This document shows positions 1-16,270 of a stretch of DNA of 64,000 bases, piece after piece. Under the pieces are notes generated by a model that was not told where the DNA came from, searched no databases, and saw only the letters and a program-made list of their open reading frames with translations. Position 1 is the first letter of the stretch. Every line of letters begins with the position of its first letter. A program made the position numbers and the translations under genes. This DNA comes from Hymenochaete sp. R1 (Eukaryota; Basidiomycota; Agaricomycetes; Hymenochaetales; Hymenochaetaceae), in the NCBI GenBank assembly GCA_019400425.1, contig JAFREE010000053.1, positions 62,001 through 126,000 on the forward strand. Reading direction: 5' to 3'.

Positions 1-3000
1 CCTCGGGTTCAAAAGCGCAACGACGCCTGTGATCCCAATGAGTGCGCTGCTGAGCAAGTTAAAGCGCGTCGAGATCCAGCGATTCACTCCCCATAGCCAG
101 TAATACGGGTTCGTGTTGGTGTCGACGCACGACAACATGTCACGCATGAATTTAGAGCCGGCTCCGAATGCACGGAGAATCGGTACGCCCGAGATGGTCT
201 CTCCGTAGATGGAGTAGAGCGGAGAGCGGGAGACGGAATCGAGTCGGCGCATGTCGCGACTGCATTGTCCATACACCTTGGCAACATTGTAGTAAAGCCC
301 TCCAAGAACGACAACGCCGATGAAGAAGCTCGGGCCGCCGACATAGGTGATGGAAACGACAGTGGTGAAAACGGAGAAAAAGTACATGACGCTGCGGCCG
401 AAGTTATCGGAGAGGTTGGAGTCGATACCCTCGAAGTCCTTTCCGAAGCGATTCAGGAGCCGCCCGCGCGAGACGGTATCGTGGAAGCGAATTTGGGCGA
501 AGAGAACAGTCTCGAGGAGGCGTTTGTAGAGGACGGTCGAGGCGTGAATAGAGCCTTCGTAGAGGATGAACCAACGGATCGTAGTGAAGAAGAGTCCGAC
601 AAACGAGATCAGGGCGTACATCCCGACATAGAATAACGGCCCTTTAGCATCTTGATGATTTTCAGCGAGCCTCGACCAATAGCTGAGCCAGCCGTTCTCA
701 GCAACGGGACTCAAAGCAGCGATAATGATACCGGCGATGAAAATGACCCAGTACCACCACGCTCCAATCGCGGAGAAATACGCTTTCCAAATGTCACGTC
801 CGATACGTCCGACGGCGCGTTTCTCTTCTTCAATCAGTTTGCGCGGAGGTTTCTTAGGCTTTTGATCTGCGATGATTGTATTATCGGTACCGTTTAGGCC
901 TGCGTTTGAAGCGGCGAGCGTTGAGGCCGCTTCAGAGACTGGTACTGTCTCGTCGTCTGACGTCTTCGATGACCCTGCAGACTTCTGCTCTTCCTTGTCT
1001 ATTTCGAGCTGTGCTTCAATCTCCATCTCCTTTTTCTCCTCGCTATCATCCTCGACGTGTTGATCAGACTGCACCAGGCCCGCCATGACACCTGATGTTT
1101 TAAATTCATCGTAGGTGCCCGAGAAAGAAACACGACCATTGTCAAGTGATACGATGTAGTTCGCTCCGAGTGCACATAATTGAACGTGATGTGAAACAAG
1201 AACAACAGTGCGACCTTTCATGAGTGGTCCTTTGAGGCAAGAGTTGTACAGGTGGTGAGCCGTGTGCGCGTCGACTACGAGTTTGTGTTAGTCGTCTTAA
1301 AAACGGTCCAAAGATAAATGAGCCTCATACCAGCTGAAAGGACGTCATCCAACAGCAGCACCGAAGCACGCGAATAAACAGCTCTCGCAAGCGACACTCG
1401 CGCCTTCTGTCCGCCCGACAAATTGACACCTCGTTCCCCGATCTCCGCTTGGTCTCCATCTTCCAAAATCTCCAAGTCTCCCACAAGTGCGCACGCCTCG
1501 AGCGTCTCCTGGTAGCGTTTGGGGATGAACGGGAGGTTGAAGCAGATATTCTCGCGGATGGTGGCATTTTGGAGCCAAGCTGCCTGAGGGACGTATGCGC
1601 AGACGCCTGGAACGATCCAGTCTTTTTCGGCGGGGATGACGCCAACGAAGGAGGCGATTGTGTTAGGAGGACTGCGAGGGGCGCTGATGTGACCTGCTAG
1701 AACGTCCGCTTCACCCAATAGCGCTGAGAACAGAAAGGCTGGATTAGATTCCATCGTACTTGCTTTACAAAAGGATGATGTGCTCACAAAGAAGTAGCAA
1801 TGTCTTTCCTGATCCAAGTTTCCCGCAGATCAGACTAAGTTCTCCCTGAGGGAACTCCACCGAAAGATCTATCAAAGAAAACTTCCGTCTGGGCGTCGAC
1901 GCCGTACTCGCAGGTGCGGATCCGCCTGATCTTTCTTGCGGCCATGACACCGTCGCATTTCTCAGCTCAATGGAGCGCTGTTCCCCATCAAGAGGTGCTA
2001 CAGGCTGCACCTCCATCGTCCCCAGATACTTCTCAATCCGCCTCAATGAAACAAACCCTTGCAGCATATTAATCAATGTCTCCGGCAACGCATTCAACGC
2101 AAACTTCAGCTCATTGAACACCGCAATACTCGTGAAAGCTACACTCGGGAGGAGTGTCTGCTGCCTTATGACAGTGAAATGCCAGAAGGAGACAAGGGTG
2201 ACAAGCAAAGGGGACGCGTTCCAGATGGAATTGAAGAGGGTTTCGATGATATAGTTTAGGCGTTGGTATTTGAGTTCGCGGGCACGGATTTTGAGGATGC
2301 GAGATTCGAAGGAGCGTTCCCAGGCCATGAATTTGAGCATGCGGATGGCTCCAAGGACTTCGTTCATAAGGGCGACACGGGAGTCGCGCGCTTGCATGAG
2401 ATTTTCTTGCGCGACAACAACAACCTTTAAGATACAGTTTCGGTTTTGATTTGAGAGAATAACAAAGAGAAACTGCTGCTAACCTTGGAGGCGATATGAT
2501 TTAGAGGTAGGAATATGCAGGTGACCGCGAGACCGATGAAACATGAAACACCCAGAAGTTTGTAGAGAAATATGGTTCCGACAATAATCTCGATCGGAGA
2601 ATCTGCACAAAACGTTAGTATCTTAAACTTATCAGCTATAAATCAAATACACATACCGATCAACGTGAAGAAATGCCACGCAAATTCACTGACGCGGTCC
2701 ACATCGGTGGTCATCAAAGTCATAATCTGTGCCTTACTAGCAAACTCTCCTTCTTCCTCATCCTTCTTTTCCTCTTTTTTCGCATTCTTTCCCTCTTGAT
2801 CCTTATCCTTCTCAGACTTGCTGGGCGCCGAGCTCGCTACGTCTTTCCTGACGAGCGTTTTCGCAAACAGGATCGAGTTGAGCTGGATTCGGATGGCAAC
2901 TTGCAAGCTTGTCGTGCTGATCGACCACATCTGGTTCGTGAAGAGGTAAGCGATGGCGTTGAAGCCAAAGAGACCTGCGCAGTAGAACCAGCCCCAAGCG

Positions 3001-4097
3001 GGGTCGGTCCTCTGTGGGTCACCCTCGAGGTACTCAACAAACTTGTTCAAGAAGAGCGCAGGAACGTAGTAAAGAAGCGCGGATATCGTGACGAGGATAG
3101 CGACCATTGAGAAAAGCTTCAAGTTTACACGGAACACGCGCCAGCCGAGCTGGAACCCGCTCCCAGGCTTCGCACTTTTGATGCGGTACTTCTTCAGCGC
3201 TTGCTTCATTCTGGAGAAGATGTACGTCGCGCGATGGTTTCCGGGCAAGATGGGCAAATCACCAATTTCGAGCGATTCGGACGAGTACCCGAGCATGACA
3301 ACCTTGGTTGTGTATGAGAACATGATGATGTCCCACGGTGAACCGTTGACGAGTCCGCAAACGTTCTCCTCGGCTTTCGTGGTAACGCCTGACAATGTTT
3401 TTTCGGTGTAGATGCGTTCGGATGGATATTGAAGCGCCGGACCACGTTTCATACGGGCTGAGAGCCAGAAGGTGATGAACCAAAGAGCGAGGGAGGTATA
3501 CCATATCGCCCTCTCAGGAGTATATTGAAAGGTCGATTTTGAGGGTACGATGGAGGAGACTATGTTTAACAACAAGGCCAGAGTGGTGAGAGAAGCAAGG
3601 TGAATGGTGATGCGTCCGTGTGTGTGGATATACTGAGCGCCAGAGTAACCAATGGCAATGACGGATAGGACGAGGACGTAGAGGGCGTATGCCGTTTGGA
3701 GGGCGTTGCATGTGAGCGTCGTCGGCGTTTCATTGGCTGCGACTGCCCAGCCAAGTCCTATTGTCTGTAGAACACTTAGAGCGGCAGCGGCAAGCGCAAG
3801 GAAGACTTTCCTCAGCCGGATCTATTTCGAAAGTTACCATTAGCTATTGTTTGCAAACAGAAGGACTGCATCCCGACGCACTCCAGACCAAAACTGCTCC
3901 TCCCGGATAGGGTACCCGTCAATAACATCCTCAGGTTTCGTGACATCAAAAGGGTCATTGACGTCGAGCTGGCCGTCGTCGTAAGACGGTAGCTGGATCT
4001 GACGATCCTTTTCACGAGCGTCGAATGCGAAGACAACGGCGCTAATGAGAGCTGCAGCGCACTGTAGGGTGTCGAAGGGAAGCTGGAGAGCAGGCAT
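1..4097 (-). CDS. ABCC (MRP-type) multidrug/conjugate transporter, 5' part only
   Basis: Full-size ABC exporter of subfamily C, using ATP to move organic anions or conjugates across the plasma or vacuolar membrane (family knowledge). The chosen start is the ATG ending at 4097, giving a hydrophobic N-terminus (MPALQLPFDTLQCAAALISA). An approximately 50-nt intron follows near 3807-3856. Visible in order: N-terminal TM segments (3800-3450), TMD1 (3100-2050), Walker A GKLGSGKT (about 1825), ABCC-type YVPQAAWLQNATIRENI (about 1550), signature LSGGQKARVSLARA (about 1400) and Walker B VLLLDDVLSA (about 1345). TMD2 follows down to position 1. A charged Lys/Glu-rich insertion (about 2740-2830) lies in a TMD1 loop. 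NBD2 lies outside the window, so substrate and completeness cannot be judged. Introns also interrupt near 1270-1330, 1745-1815, 2405-2490 and 2600-2655. Family call is firm; exon edges are approximate. Confidence 0.93.
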
Positions 4098-4430
4098 TTT
4101 GACCGAGGCCGCTGGTGAGCGACAGCGACGGGGAACTGCACTTCGTTACCCACTACGATTTCCAGCGTCCCTTTAAACGACGACGGTGATGGTGGTCTGA
4201 GGAAGAGTCAAAGAAAGCCCGCCGGAGCCGTACTTAAACTTTCTAGTTATTCAGCTTCCGCGCGTATCTCTTCGGCCCGTCTCACCGCGTCTCTTGACTT
4301 CTTACCACCATCATCTCTCGTCATTTGTCTCCGTAATTTTTTTCTGAAAACATAACAAGATGAACGGTACAAAGAAACAACGAATTAACTTATGACTCTA
4401 CATACAATTAATACTTGACCAGGTCTCTCA
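4098..4430. other. Intergenic, divergent promoter
   Basis: Short spacer between the start of the ABC transporter (minus) and the start of the HCNGP-like gene (plus), so it must hold both promoters. Pyrimidine-rich tract around 4255-4350. No clear TATA box seen. Confidence 0.6.
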
Positions 4431-5622
4431 ATGTATGATGACGACAGCTCGTCTGATCCGGAGCCCCGCACTGGCATCAATGCTATCAATGTATGTCCAT
4501 CTCCTGCTTCATGCATCTAGCAACTCCGCCGCCTTGTTCCATCTCCTTCGCTGCCCAACTCTCCTAGGACTCGTCTTCGAAAAACTCACCCACTATGCGC
4601 TCAGAAAGTAAGCTTAAGTATTCAACTCAGTCGAACCATTCCGAATCAACTCACGCAAATCATGGATTTCCCATCCGTAGATATAACCCCGAAAGCGAGC
4701 GTAGCGCGCACGGAGGACAGATTCGCCAATCTTGTGATACGAAAGCCGTCGAAACGCCCCAGGCCGTCGGCAACGAGGACGCGGAGCCCGAGTCGAAGTC
4801 GTTCACCAAATAATATGAGTGCGTCTCTGAACGATGAGAGCGGGCTTGCCTCGAATATCGCGATCAGTAGCAGTGCCAGTGCGGGATCATCTGGCGGAGA
4901 GAGGACGATTTTCGGTACAGCCGATGAAACCGAAAACAGCCATCGGATAGATGACGAGCTCTCCCAAATCCGCGCTCTCCTCCGTCCTCCCTTAGACTAC
5001 GACTGGTCCTCCACCCTCCCTCCTTCCCCACCACCTTCTTTCTCCCCGCCGGACCCTACTCTCCTCTCCAAACTAACCCAATTCGTCGAGCTCAAATCGG
5101 ACCCAGATAACCCGCGCCACTTCAATGACTCTCTGATGGCCTCGCGCGCATTCCGGAACCCACATCTATACGCAAAGCTCGTTGAGTTTGTGGATGTGGA
5201 GGAGAGGGGGACGAATTTCCCTCCGGAGGTGTGGGACCCGTGGGATGTGAGGGAGGAGTGGTATGCTGAACGGATCGGTGAGTTCGTGTCATTTTTTCAT
5301 ATTTTCTTTCGTCTATGCGGAGAGTGAAACGTGTTCTTGAACGGACGTTGACTACACAAAAAACTTACACGACTTTTTATCTCTCTAATGTGCAGCCGAA
5401 GACCAGAAAAAACGTGAAGAATTTCGGAACGCGGGACAAGCACCGAATAAACGCTCGCGCATCGACTTTGCAGCTTCCTCCTCCTCCAATTCTATTCCCA
5501 GTCACCCTCGTGCTGACCGAGGTGGATGGGGCGGAGAAGGCGCTGCGGGACGTGGTGCTCGATCGAGTGCTAATACTAATGGTGGTGCGACGGGGTATGG
5601 TGGGTCGTCCATCTTTCGATGA
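4431..5622 (+). CDS. HCNGP/SAP30BP-like transcriptional regulator
   Basis: About 310 aa in four exons. The start at 4431 gives an acidic [15 protein letters not shown]. The next exons are small: intron 1 ends CCTAG before 4569, and intron 2 ends at the GTAG before 4680. They give [19 protein letters not shown], followed by a basic Ser/Arg/Pro stretch. The diagnostic part is the HCNGP domain (about residues 160-230): [20 protein letters not shown], then [20 protein letters not shown] and [13 protein letters not shown], matching the FRNPxxYxKLxEFxxxxExGTNxP pattern of SAP30BP/HCNGP. Intron 3 is 5280-5395; the last exon gives [14 protein letters not shown] and a Gly/Ser-rich end. Animal relatives act in transcriptional control and have been linked to splicing; the role here is inferred from family only. 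Confidence 0.88.
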
Positions 5623-6222
5623 TAATCCATTATGTCAGAAAGCCTCACGGATACGGGAGTTTATTGTCGATATTGATATCAATTTTGGTGGTTCTCTTGA
5701 TAATCCTGTATTCTACATTTTGCTATTTCTTTTTCCCTGTGTATGGAAAATGCACTTCGCTGTAAGAAAACTAGTATGACTTTGACTATGGCAATGGACG
5801 ATCGAAAACGTTAATTTACACGCTTCATGATAGCTATAATTTACAAAAGAGGAACCAAAAGAGAGATGGACGGCGAGAGCTCAAACCCAGAGGGTATCAC
5901 TGAAAGAAATGAAATGAAAACTACTATATGTACAATGAAAAATTAGACGTTGAAATTCGGTTTTCCGGGTGACACAAAATGCGAGCTAGATGAGGGGAGG
6001 GAAAAATGTCGCGTAGATGCATGCACCCATCATCTTTGTCGTAGAGCTATACTGAGCTATGCACGTATGAAAAAGTAACAATAAGAGAAGAAAGAAAATG
6101 AAAAGAATGAGTGAATTTGGAAAAGACAATCGTCAACATGCTCCCAAACGTTCATGATACACAGCTCTCTAGCTTTACACATCAAATACACAGATAAGAG
6201 ACCAAGCACGAAACGCACCACG
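5623..6222. other. Intergenic, convergent 3' ends
   Basis: AT-rich spacer shared by the 3' ends of two convergent genes. Short ORFs here have no recognisable content. Nothing else seen. Confidence 0.6.
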
Positions 6223-9200
6223 TCACATCTCCCGACCCCCAAACTCCCTCTCCAGATTTACGTCCGAGTCCACACGCCAGCCGCGACTCCTAACGGGCGT
6301 TGCAGAGTTCACACGGCCGTCGTCGTCGAAATGGTGCTCGCGCCGGACACTGCCGACGAACTCGGCAGTTTCGGCGGCGTCAAGGCCTGCTAAATGGGCG
6401 AGTCTAGGGAGGAAGCGGGATGAGGTGGTGGTGGTGGTGGTTGAAGATGTAGGTGCGGCGATGGTGTTGTACGTAGCAGGAGCAGGACGAGATGAGGCCG
6501 GAGTGGACACATTCGACGTTGATGATGAGTTTACCTCTTCTTCTGGAAGAAATGATGTGGGCGGAGGAGGAGCACCGGAAGTAAATGCTGGGATCGTGAA
6601 GGCTCGACTGAACGCTTGGAATACGCTGGTCCGGGTATTACCACCCGTCCACGTCCCAGCGCCTGTACCTCCAGTCTTTGTGCCAGGATACGCCCCTTGC
6701 CTCATTAGTGCAAGACCACTCCCGCCTCCGCTCATTCGTATTGAGTTTCGTTTTTGACGTGGCAGAGGTGAGATGGGTGTGTTCACGGGAGCGCTCGTCC
6801 CTACCCCGACTTGTGTTTGAACAGTCAGAGAGTCAGATGAAGTCTTGGTAGCCCCAGGAGCAGAAACCTCATCATCCAAGAACGTCGTTCGTATCGACGA
6901 GTCCGAAAGACCCCTGGGCCTCAACGTTCTCTCCAGCAAACTCGCCATATCTGCCTCGTCATCGTCTTCGTCCAAAACTGCCGTATTTGAATCCGCGTCA
7001 ACGACTGCGTCGACGTTCCTCGGTAGTCGGTTCGCCGATGTCGATGCTGAAGCTGAAGTGGAATCTGCTGCAGAGCTGGATGAGCCTGGTGTGGTGGAGG
7101 CTGCCCAGCGGCCCGCTGCTCGTGTAAGCGTCGCAGTGCGCATGTTCATCGTTGACTGGTGTTTACGGGGTTTGGGGATGCCTGGAGTGGACGTTGATGA
7201 AGCGGGGAGGATGACCCACGGATCGGTTTCGGCTGCCAGAGTCTGCGGAGCACCCGCGAAAATCCCCATGACTGCTCGAGATGACATCGTGTTCCCAGAA
7301 CTAGGCATTGGCGTTGTCGAGCGGTCTATCGCAGCCACTTCATCGGCACTACCTGGATGGGGTGTTGATGACCTTGGAAGCGGACCGTTGCTATTTCCCT
7401 CGCCAAAAGTTGTCGAGCGACCAACTCCTGCTCCTGAAAACTCTACATTGACGGTTGTTGTAGAAGCGGCCAATGCAGGTCCTGATTTGGGTACGAATTT
7501 TGCCGGCTTCGGACGCGCCAGCGCATCGTTCATAGGAGGACTGGAAATCTTCCTCGTTACATCAATGGTTTGCCGTTCCGTAGGCTTCTCGTCTGTATGG
7601 CCAGCAACGACGCCACCGAACAATTTTGACAATGGCGCCATCCATCCCGACGAGCTCGTCTCGCCCGATCGAGATATTTGCCCTGCTGCACCGAGACCCT
7701 TCGAAGGATCCATTGCGACCGCCCTCAATTTTGGTGCGAGGGTCGGGTCAATGATAACATCGTTCAACGCGACACGCATCTGGCCCAGCTCGACGAAAAT
7801 TTCTCGGATGAGGTTCAATAACGCACGCAAGTCCCGTCGGGAGCATGTGCTCACGGCTCTCTCGTCTTCCAAAACAGCACGGAAATGTGAACGCAAACTA
7901 TTCACCTCTCCAAGTATCGAAGAAACGGTAGCATGAGAGAGATGTGAAACGTCGCCCGCCAATCGTTGACGCTTGAGTCTGTTTGTGAGAGTCAAAGCAT
8001 CCGCCTGAGATATTCGGGAGAAGAGCTTGCCCGCTTTGTCAATGAGGGCCGCTATAGTTGTTGCGTGTGCATGGGAGTCAGCGAGAGAAGAAGATTCCGA
8101 ATGCCCTTCTCCTGGGGGAGGGGTAGCAGATGACGAACTATCGTCCATTCGAGGTCGAAACACGGGTCCGAAGATGGTTGACCAGTTCACGTCCTCTGTT
8201 TGTACACCTCTACTTTGCGTTAGCAGAAATAATGGCCGCCGTGGCGATTTTCTTCCCGTGAGGTCTGGGGTGCTCGTTCGCGATTTTTCGTCTGTTTCAA
8301 GGTTGAGATGTGATGGTGGGTATTTGGGTTTAGGACTGGAAAGAGGTAACGGCTTCTGTTCTGAAATACCTTGAGAGTCGGGAGATAATGGCCGGGCTTG
8401 CGTATTGGGTGTTAGAGGTTCGTAAGACTGTCGGGATACACTTCTACTTCGAAGTGGAGGCGATAAAGGTGCCCTTCCAAATGATGATGCCCAACTGTGG
8501 GCGTGGTTGTGCTGTTTGGCTGCTGACGATTTCGCTACCCCGGATGTGACAACTCGGGATTCTTCGACCTCTTCTCGAAGCATCCGAATTTCTTCTCTAG
8601 AATCGGCCAGGTAGTTCTGAAGCTCAGCGACGTCCCTCTTCAGGCCTTCGTTGTCAGCCACGAGCGACTCCATGACATCCGTCACCTCGGGACAATCAGA
8701 AAAGATATTATGTCCATACCGCTTAAAGGTGTGTTAGAATGGAAAATACGCTGATCGAATAGGCAATCACCTGCTGTTGGACCATTTCGAGACGGGCACG
8801 CGCATCCCGAAGAATTTCGTCGGAGAGCTCTGTGCGTGTTCGCCTCTGCTGGTCTACTTCATCATATAAACGAACCATCTCCGAATGCATCTTTTCTAAA
8901 GCCCTAGTGAGCGATCGTGAGCCTGCAGCATATTTGAATAAAATACCACAACGATCTTTAAGAGAAGCCACTTGATTATCCGATGTCTTCGACCTCTGGC
9001 GCTCTCCATCTAACTCCTGCCTTAAATCATCTCTATCTTGCTCGGCAGCGTCTAACCGAGCTTCCCATCCCAATGATCTCGCTTGACTCACGGAAAGCTT
9101 GGCCAATGATGTCTTGACCTCGTCCAGTTCGTCCAGCAATGTCTTTTTCGCTCTGTCCGCGATTTCAGCGTTAAGTGTTGCTTCATGCAGCCTCTGGAAG

Positions 9201-9815
9201 CAGAATTGAACGAAACAATGACGGCTTATATTTGTCAAATTCACCTTCTCCAAGTCCTGGTTTCTACTCTTCAAGTCTCCTTCGGGAATAGTTTCCGACT
9301 GAGAGGCATGGACTGTTGGAGTTTCCGGACGCGAAAGGTCTGACTGACGGGCACATTGTAATTGTAACTGTAATTGAGGCATGGGCGAATAAGATCAATT
9401 AAAAAACGCACCTGAGTGTCAGAGTCATAGCCACCGCTATGGCGCCGCACATACGCCTCATGCTTCTCCAGAAGAGCTTGCCCAACCTCTGAGATAGTAT
9501 GATAGTAGTCAGAACAAAGAAGTGTTACGGCAAAGCATTTATCAACGCACCTGCACAAAGAATGAGTCTGTTCTCGAGCTTGCTCTGAAACGTAGTCCAA
9601 GCCGATAGGTGCGCGCAGCTACTCCTTCCACAACAACAGCTGAGTTGGATATCGTCCGATGCAACAGGACTGGGCGCACGGGAGACCTTGGCGAGTGTTA
9701 CCGTGAGTTCGTCGATCGTTGCCGTTGCTCGGTACAAGCTGTTCGTCATCAATGAATCCGGTGTTGTTGAGCGACCCTCATCATGATTCATGGCCGCTGC
9801 AGGTATTTCTGACAT
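6223..9815 (-). CDS. Large coiled-coil protein, function not recognised
   Basis: About 1,180 aa. Start proposed at the ATG ending at 9815 (MSEIPAAAMNHDEGRSTTPD); an ATG further upstream is possible. Spliced exons give KLENRLILCAEVGQALLEKH, then a Gln-rich piece, then RLHEATLNAEIADRAKKTLL, leading into a long heptad-rich coiled coil (about 9200-8550). The coiled coil ends with DNEGLKRDVAELQNYLADSR. The remaining 700 residues are Ser/Thr/Pro-rich and probably disordered. They include a run of Thr codons (GTGGTG repeats on the plus strand, 6425-6440) and several SP/TP sites. Five introns: the one beginning 9551, the one after GGYDSDTQ (9413 side), one near 9190-9245, one near 8690-8770 and one near 9490. 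The architecture fits a cytoskeletal, septin or spindle-pole scaffold, but I do not recognise the family. Large plus-strand ORFs inside it are codon shadows. Confidence 0.85.
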
Positions 9816-13283
<3,468 letters not shown>

Positions 13284-13867
13284 GAATGTTTGCGTATCGA
13301 CAGAGATCAGAGTATAGAAGAGTATGGATTGAATAGGAATTGGCACTCTTTTTCACTTACCGTTTCGTCTTTCAAGGGGTCCAGACCATCGCTTGTGCCT
13401 GAAACTCATCCGGATGGCTTCGCTTGCTGTGGCTCTTTCTACCGCTCCTCGCAGCTTTTGATTCTTACGCTCTCGATGCCAAGCTCGTCCCAAGTTTGCT
13501 TTCAAGGTAGAACGCTCAATTCAACGCCACGAAACATAAGCCATGCAGATGGTCACATTCAACGTTTCGTGCCTTGCACATCGTCTTCTTCGCATTTTTC
13601 CACGTATAAATTCTTGGCGCACATTCATCATTTGTCTGTGCTTCGTCTTGTTGAACGGTCTTGACGGCATGAGGAAATAGCGCCGGGCGGACAACAGTGA
13701 GCGCTCATCATGCCAAGCACCTTATGATGGCCGCGTGTCCAACAACGCACCTCCCTTGCACCCTATAAATCCTAGCGTACCAGCCACACCAACAGCACAA
13801 ACGCAAAGTCGCTACAATCCCAAATTTTCTTGCATTGCAACGTCAACGTCACCTTCTGCCTCGTACC
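13284..13867. other. Intergenic: maltase 3' region and promoter of secreted peptide gene
   Basis: No gene seen. The last 110 bases hold a TATA box and a CA-rich 5' leader for the downstream peptide gene. Confidence 0.55.
13764..13770 (+). promoter_or_regulatory. TATA box of secreted peptide gene A
   Basis: TATAAAT, 98-104 bases upstream of the ATG at 13868. The paralogous gene near 37 kb has a TATA box at a similar distance. Confidence 0.6.
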
Positions 13868-14139
13868 ATGAAGCTCATTCTCTCTCTCGCTACAATCCTT
13901 GCTGCCGTTTTTATGGTGAGCGCCGTCCCTCAGGACCAGAACTGCCTCGGAGCGGGTATGGGATGCTTGTTCGATCCGACCGAGCCAGGCGAGATCACGC
14001 CTGCCGTCGAGTTCTGCTCCGACTGCTGTAACGGCTATACGCCCTCCAATATCGATAACACTGGGGTAAGTCATTCTACTCTATAAATAGGGAATGCTAT
14101 GAACAGATATTTACACCCCACGTTTAGACTTGCAACTAA
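13868..14139 (+). CDS. Small secreted six-cysteine protein, copy A
   Basis: 69 aa. Signal peptide MKLILSLATILAAVFMVSA, then a mature peptide of about 50 residues with cysteine spacing C-x6-C-x16-C-x2-CC-x13-C. Exon 1 is 13868-14065; intron 14066-14127 (GTAAGT..TTTAG); exon 2 is only ACT TGC AAC TAA and supplies the sixth cysteine. The call is supported by the paralog at 36.7-37.0 kb: same length, same intron position, identical cysteine spacing, and a last exon also ending TGC AAC TAA. The spacing resembles disulfide-knotted small secreted proteins of mushrooms, but the fold is not established and I give no function. The DUF6534 gene follows 473 bases downstream on the same strand, as in the second copy. 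Confidence 0.88.
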
Positions 14140-14521
14140 TTTCCTGAAAAACGGGCCTGTGGGACTGCCGATTTGTTCGCACGGGCACTTCAAGACGTCA
14201 TTCCTTGAATAGCGGTGATCTTGGGCCGAGACGTCGGTGTTCTGGAATCTATCTATATCCGCGTTTACTTTATCACTGAGTTACGCGCGTTGTTTGTACT
14301 TTTGAATCGTTCAAAACAGGCGTATGGTTCATGCGTTTGTGTTGTCAGCTGTCTGCAGAAAGAAACGTTGCATCAGGACGAGTCAGAGGCACAGATACCT
14401 TGCGTGAGAATGACACGCCTGATCACGAGAAGTTCATCAAGACCGGCATCAAAACCCGACCGAATAAAGATAACTGCGAGAAATACGCTCCTTCACAATC
14501 TCCGAGCCCGTCTCTCCCGTA

Positions 14522-14528
14522 TATAAAT
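14522..14528 (+). promoter_or_regulatory. TATA box of DUF6534 gene A
   Basis: TATAAAT, 85-91 bases upstream of the ATG at 14613. The rest of the 473-base spacer after the peptide gene holds no other recognisable feature. Confidence 0.5.
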
Positions 14529-14612
14529 GCATTGCAGTGCATCCCTCCTTCCTATGCAATATCGATACTTATAGTTGAGAGGAGCTATCAGGTTTTTTCT
14601 GTCACGGTCGCC

Positions 14613-16071
14613 ATGAGCTCTGGGTTGTCGTCTCTAAATGGCTCAGTGAGTCCTCGCTTTCGCAGCAGTGTGCATATTATCTAACTTCGAGCTCACAAAT
14701 TAGATGGGGTGCTACTTTTTGGCTGGAATGTAAGCACTACCAATGATTGTATGAGATATGCAAGCAGTTGAAGCGCCTTACTTGTACAGCTTCTCAACGG
14801 CGTAAGCTTCGGATCAATATTGTTCATAGCTCAAGCGCTGACCTACCGCAAAAGACTTTGGGGAACAGCAGGCGTCCAGATATACCATTACTTCAACGCA
14901 AGTATTTGCATATTATATTTTTAAAATTGTGCAGCCACTAACGACTTACGACAGTTATACTGGGGTTCAGATCGACGATGGATAAAATATTACGTCCTCT
15001 TGACCTGGGTCACGGAAACCGCATACCAAATCAGCGTGATCGTAATGCTCTACCACTACTTGATCACGCACTTCGGGGATTTTCCATATCTTTTAAAACT
15101 TCACAAGTACTCGCCTGCTTATCCGCTGCGCCTCTCGTTCGACGCTTGCTGATTCTTCGGTAGACCTCTGCTTCTGCTGCCCCTGCTCGGAGCCTTGATT
15201 GATTTTCAAGTGCAGCTGTTCTTCCTTCATCGTATCTGGAGATGTGAGTACCTGACTTCTTTCTTTTTAATCCGATGATCGTACTTATATTTTTATTCTA
15301 TCATAGTAAGCGGGAGAAACGTTATCTACGCTGCTATTCTGGTATTTCTTCTACTCGGAAAACTCGCTTCCATTATCATCTATTTCGTCAAGCTATCCCA
15401 GTCCCAAAGTATCTTCAACTTTTCCCATGCGAATGGAGCCGCCATCGCCTCTGCAGCCGTTTTTACCTTTGTCGACATCGCCCACGCCCTGGTGTTGATA
15501 TTACTTTTACGAAAGAATAAACTGGGGGTCGGAAGGACGGATTCCGTGCTTACTCGGATTGCTCGATATACCACTGGAAGCGGACTGATCGTAGGTGCTT
15601 GCGAGATAGTCGGGCTAGTTGGTATATTGGTAGCACCAAAAGAGTTCATCTACCTACTGGTAGCTTTCCTTATGCCAGGATGTGAGTCCCATTTGACTTC
15701 CGTCCTCGTATTCCTAGCTAAACAGCCACAATCAGTGTACTTCAACTGCATGCTCATCATGTAAGTTCCTTATACTATCTTTCACGTTAGGAAACTACAT
15801 GATTTATCTTATGTATTCTTTTTTCCAGGCTCAACCTCCGGCTCTCCTTCAAAGAACAGCTGAACGGACCGGACGGCCTCGCAAACGACATCAGTGAAAT
15901 ACGGTTTACTTGCCGTCAAATGCCTATCGGCACCATTGCTGACGGGCTGGATGTGCGTATTCTTCGACTTTGTTATGCACTTCAGAGCTAAGATATGGCA
16001 AATTTCCTGTCCTCTAGATTGAATGTCGTCGTGTTTCGGGGTGCGACGAGATCAAACACGGGGAAGATTAG
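14613..16071 (+). CDS. DUF6534 seven-helix membrane protein, copy A
   Basis: About 330 aa, predicted to cross the membrane seven times; function of the family is unknown. Start MSSGLSSLNGS, then exon 14704-14729 (MGCYFLAG), a 12-nt microexon 14790-14801 (together reading IFSTA), then LWGTAGVQIYHYF from 14855. Later helices include YYVLLTWVTETAYQISVIVM, DFQVQLFFLHRIW, NVIYAAILVFLLLGKLASII and the DUF6534 core TDSVLTRIARYTTGSGLIVG followed by FIYLLVAFLMPGVYFNCML and LNLR. The C-terminus is cytoplasmic and ends CDEIKHGED, stop at 16069-16071. About eight introns. The paralog at 34.9-36.3 kb confirms the exon plan. Such proteins are strongly expanded in Agaricomycetes; a sensory or receptor-like role is only a guess. 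Confidence 0.88.
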
Positions 16072-16270
16072 AGGGAGTTTGGACTAAATAAAATCGTATA
16101 CAAGAAAGCGAAAATCAAGAAGAAAACACGGAAGGATTGAAAACGAAGATGGATGAAGTACAAGTTATTCGTACACACTATTCTTGATTTCACAGGCGAA
16201 CTCCCACTTCTATATCAACAGCGCACACAAAAGCAGCGGATTTCCCTTCAGACCAACCTACCTTCGACTC

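Larger units (their letters stand above)
13868..16071 (+). repeat. Duplicated cassette copy A (peptide + DUF6534)
   Basis: Two genes in the order secreted peptide then DUF6534 protein, spacing 473 bases. The same pair in the same internal order, spacing 449 bases, lies inverted at 34850-36991. The copies share intron positions, including a 12-nt microexon, but proteins are only moderately similar, so the duplication is not recent. Confidence 0.82.

Noticed and set aside
6845..7936. 363-codon plus-strand ORF
   Set aside because: Lies antisense inside the Ser/Thr-rich exon of the coiled-coil gene; codon-shadow composition and no domain.
8925..8950. Possible 24-nt intron (GT..GCAG) in the coiled-coil gene
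   Set aside because: Far below the intron size seen elsewhere here and in frame as coding; treated as exon.
13868..14139. Calling the six-cysteine peptide a toxin, hydrophobin or named effector
   Set aside because: Too small and wrong cysteine pattern (six, not eight) for a hydrophobin; no evidence for toxicity or a host target.
14613..16071. Calling DUF6534 proteins G-protein-coupled receptors
   Set aside because: Seven helices alone do not show this; no GPCR family motif recognised.
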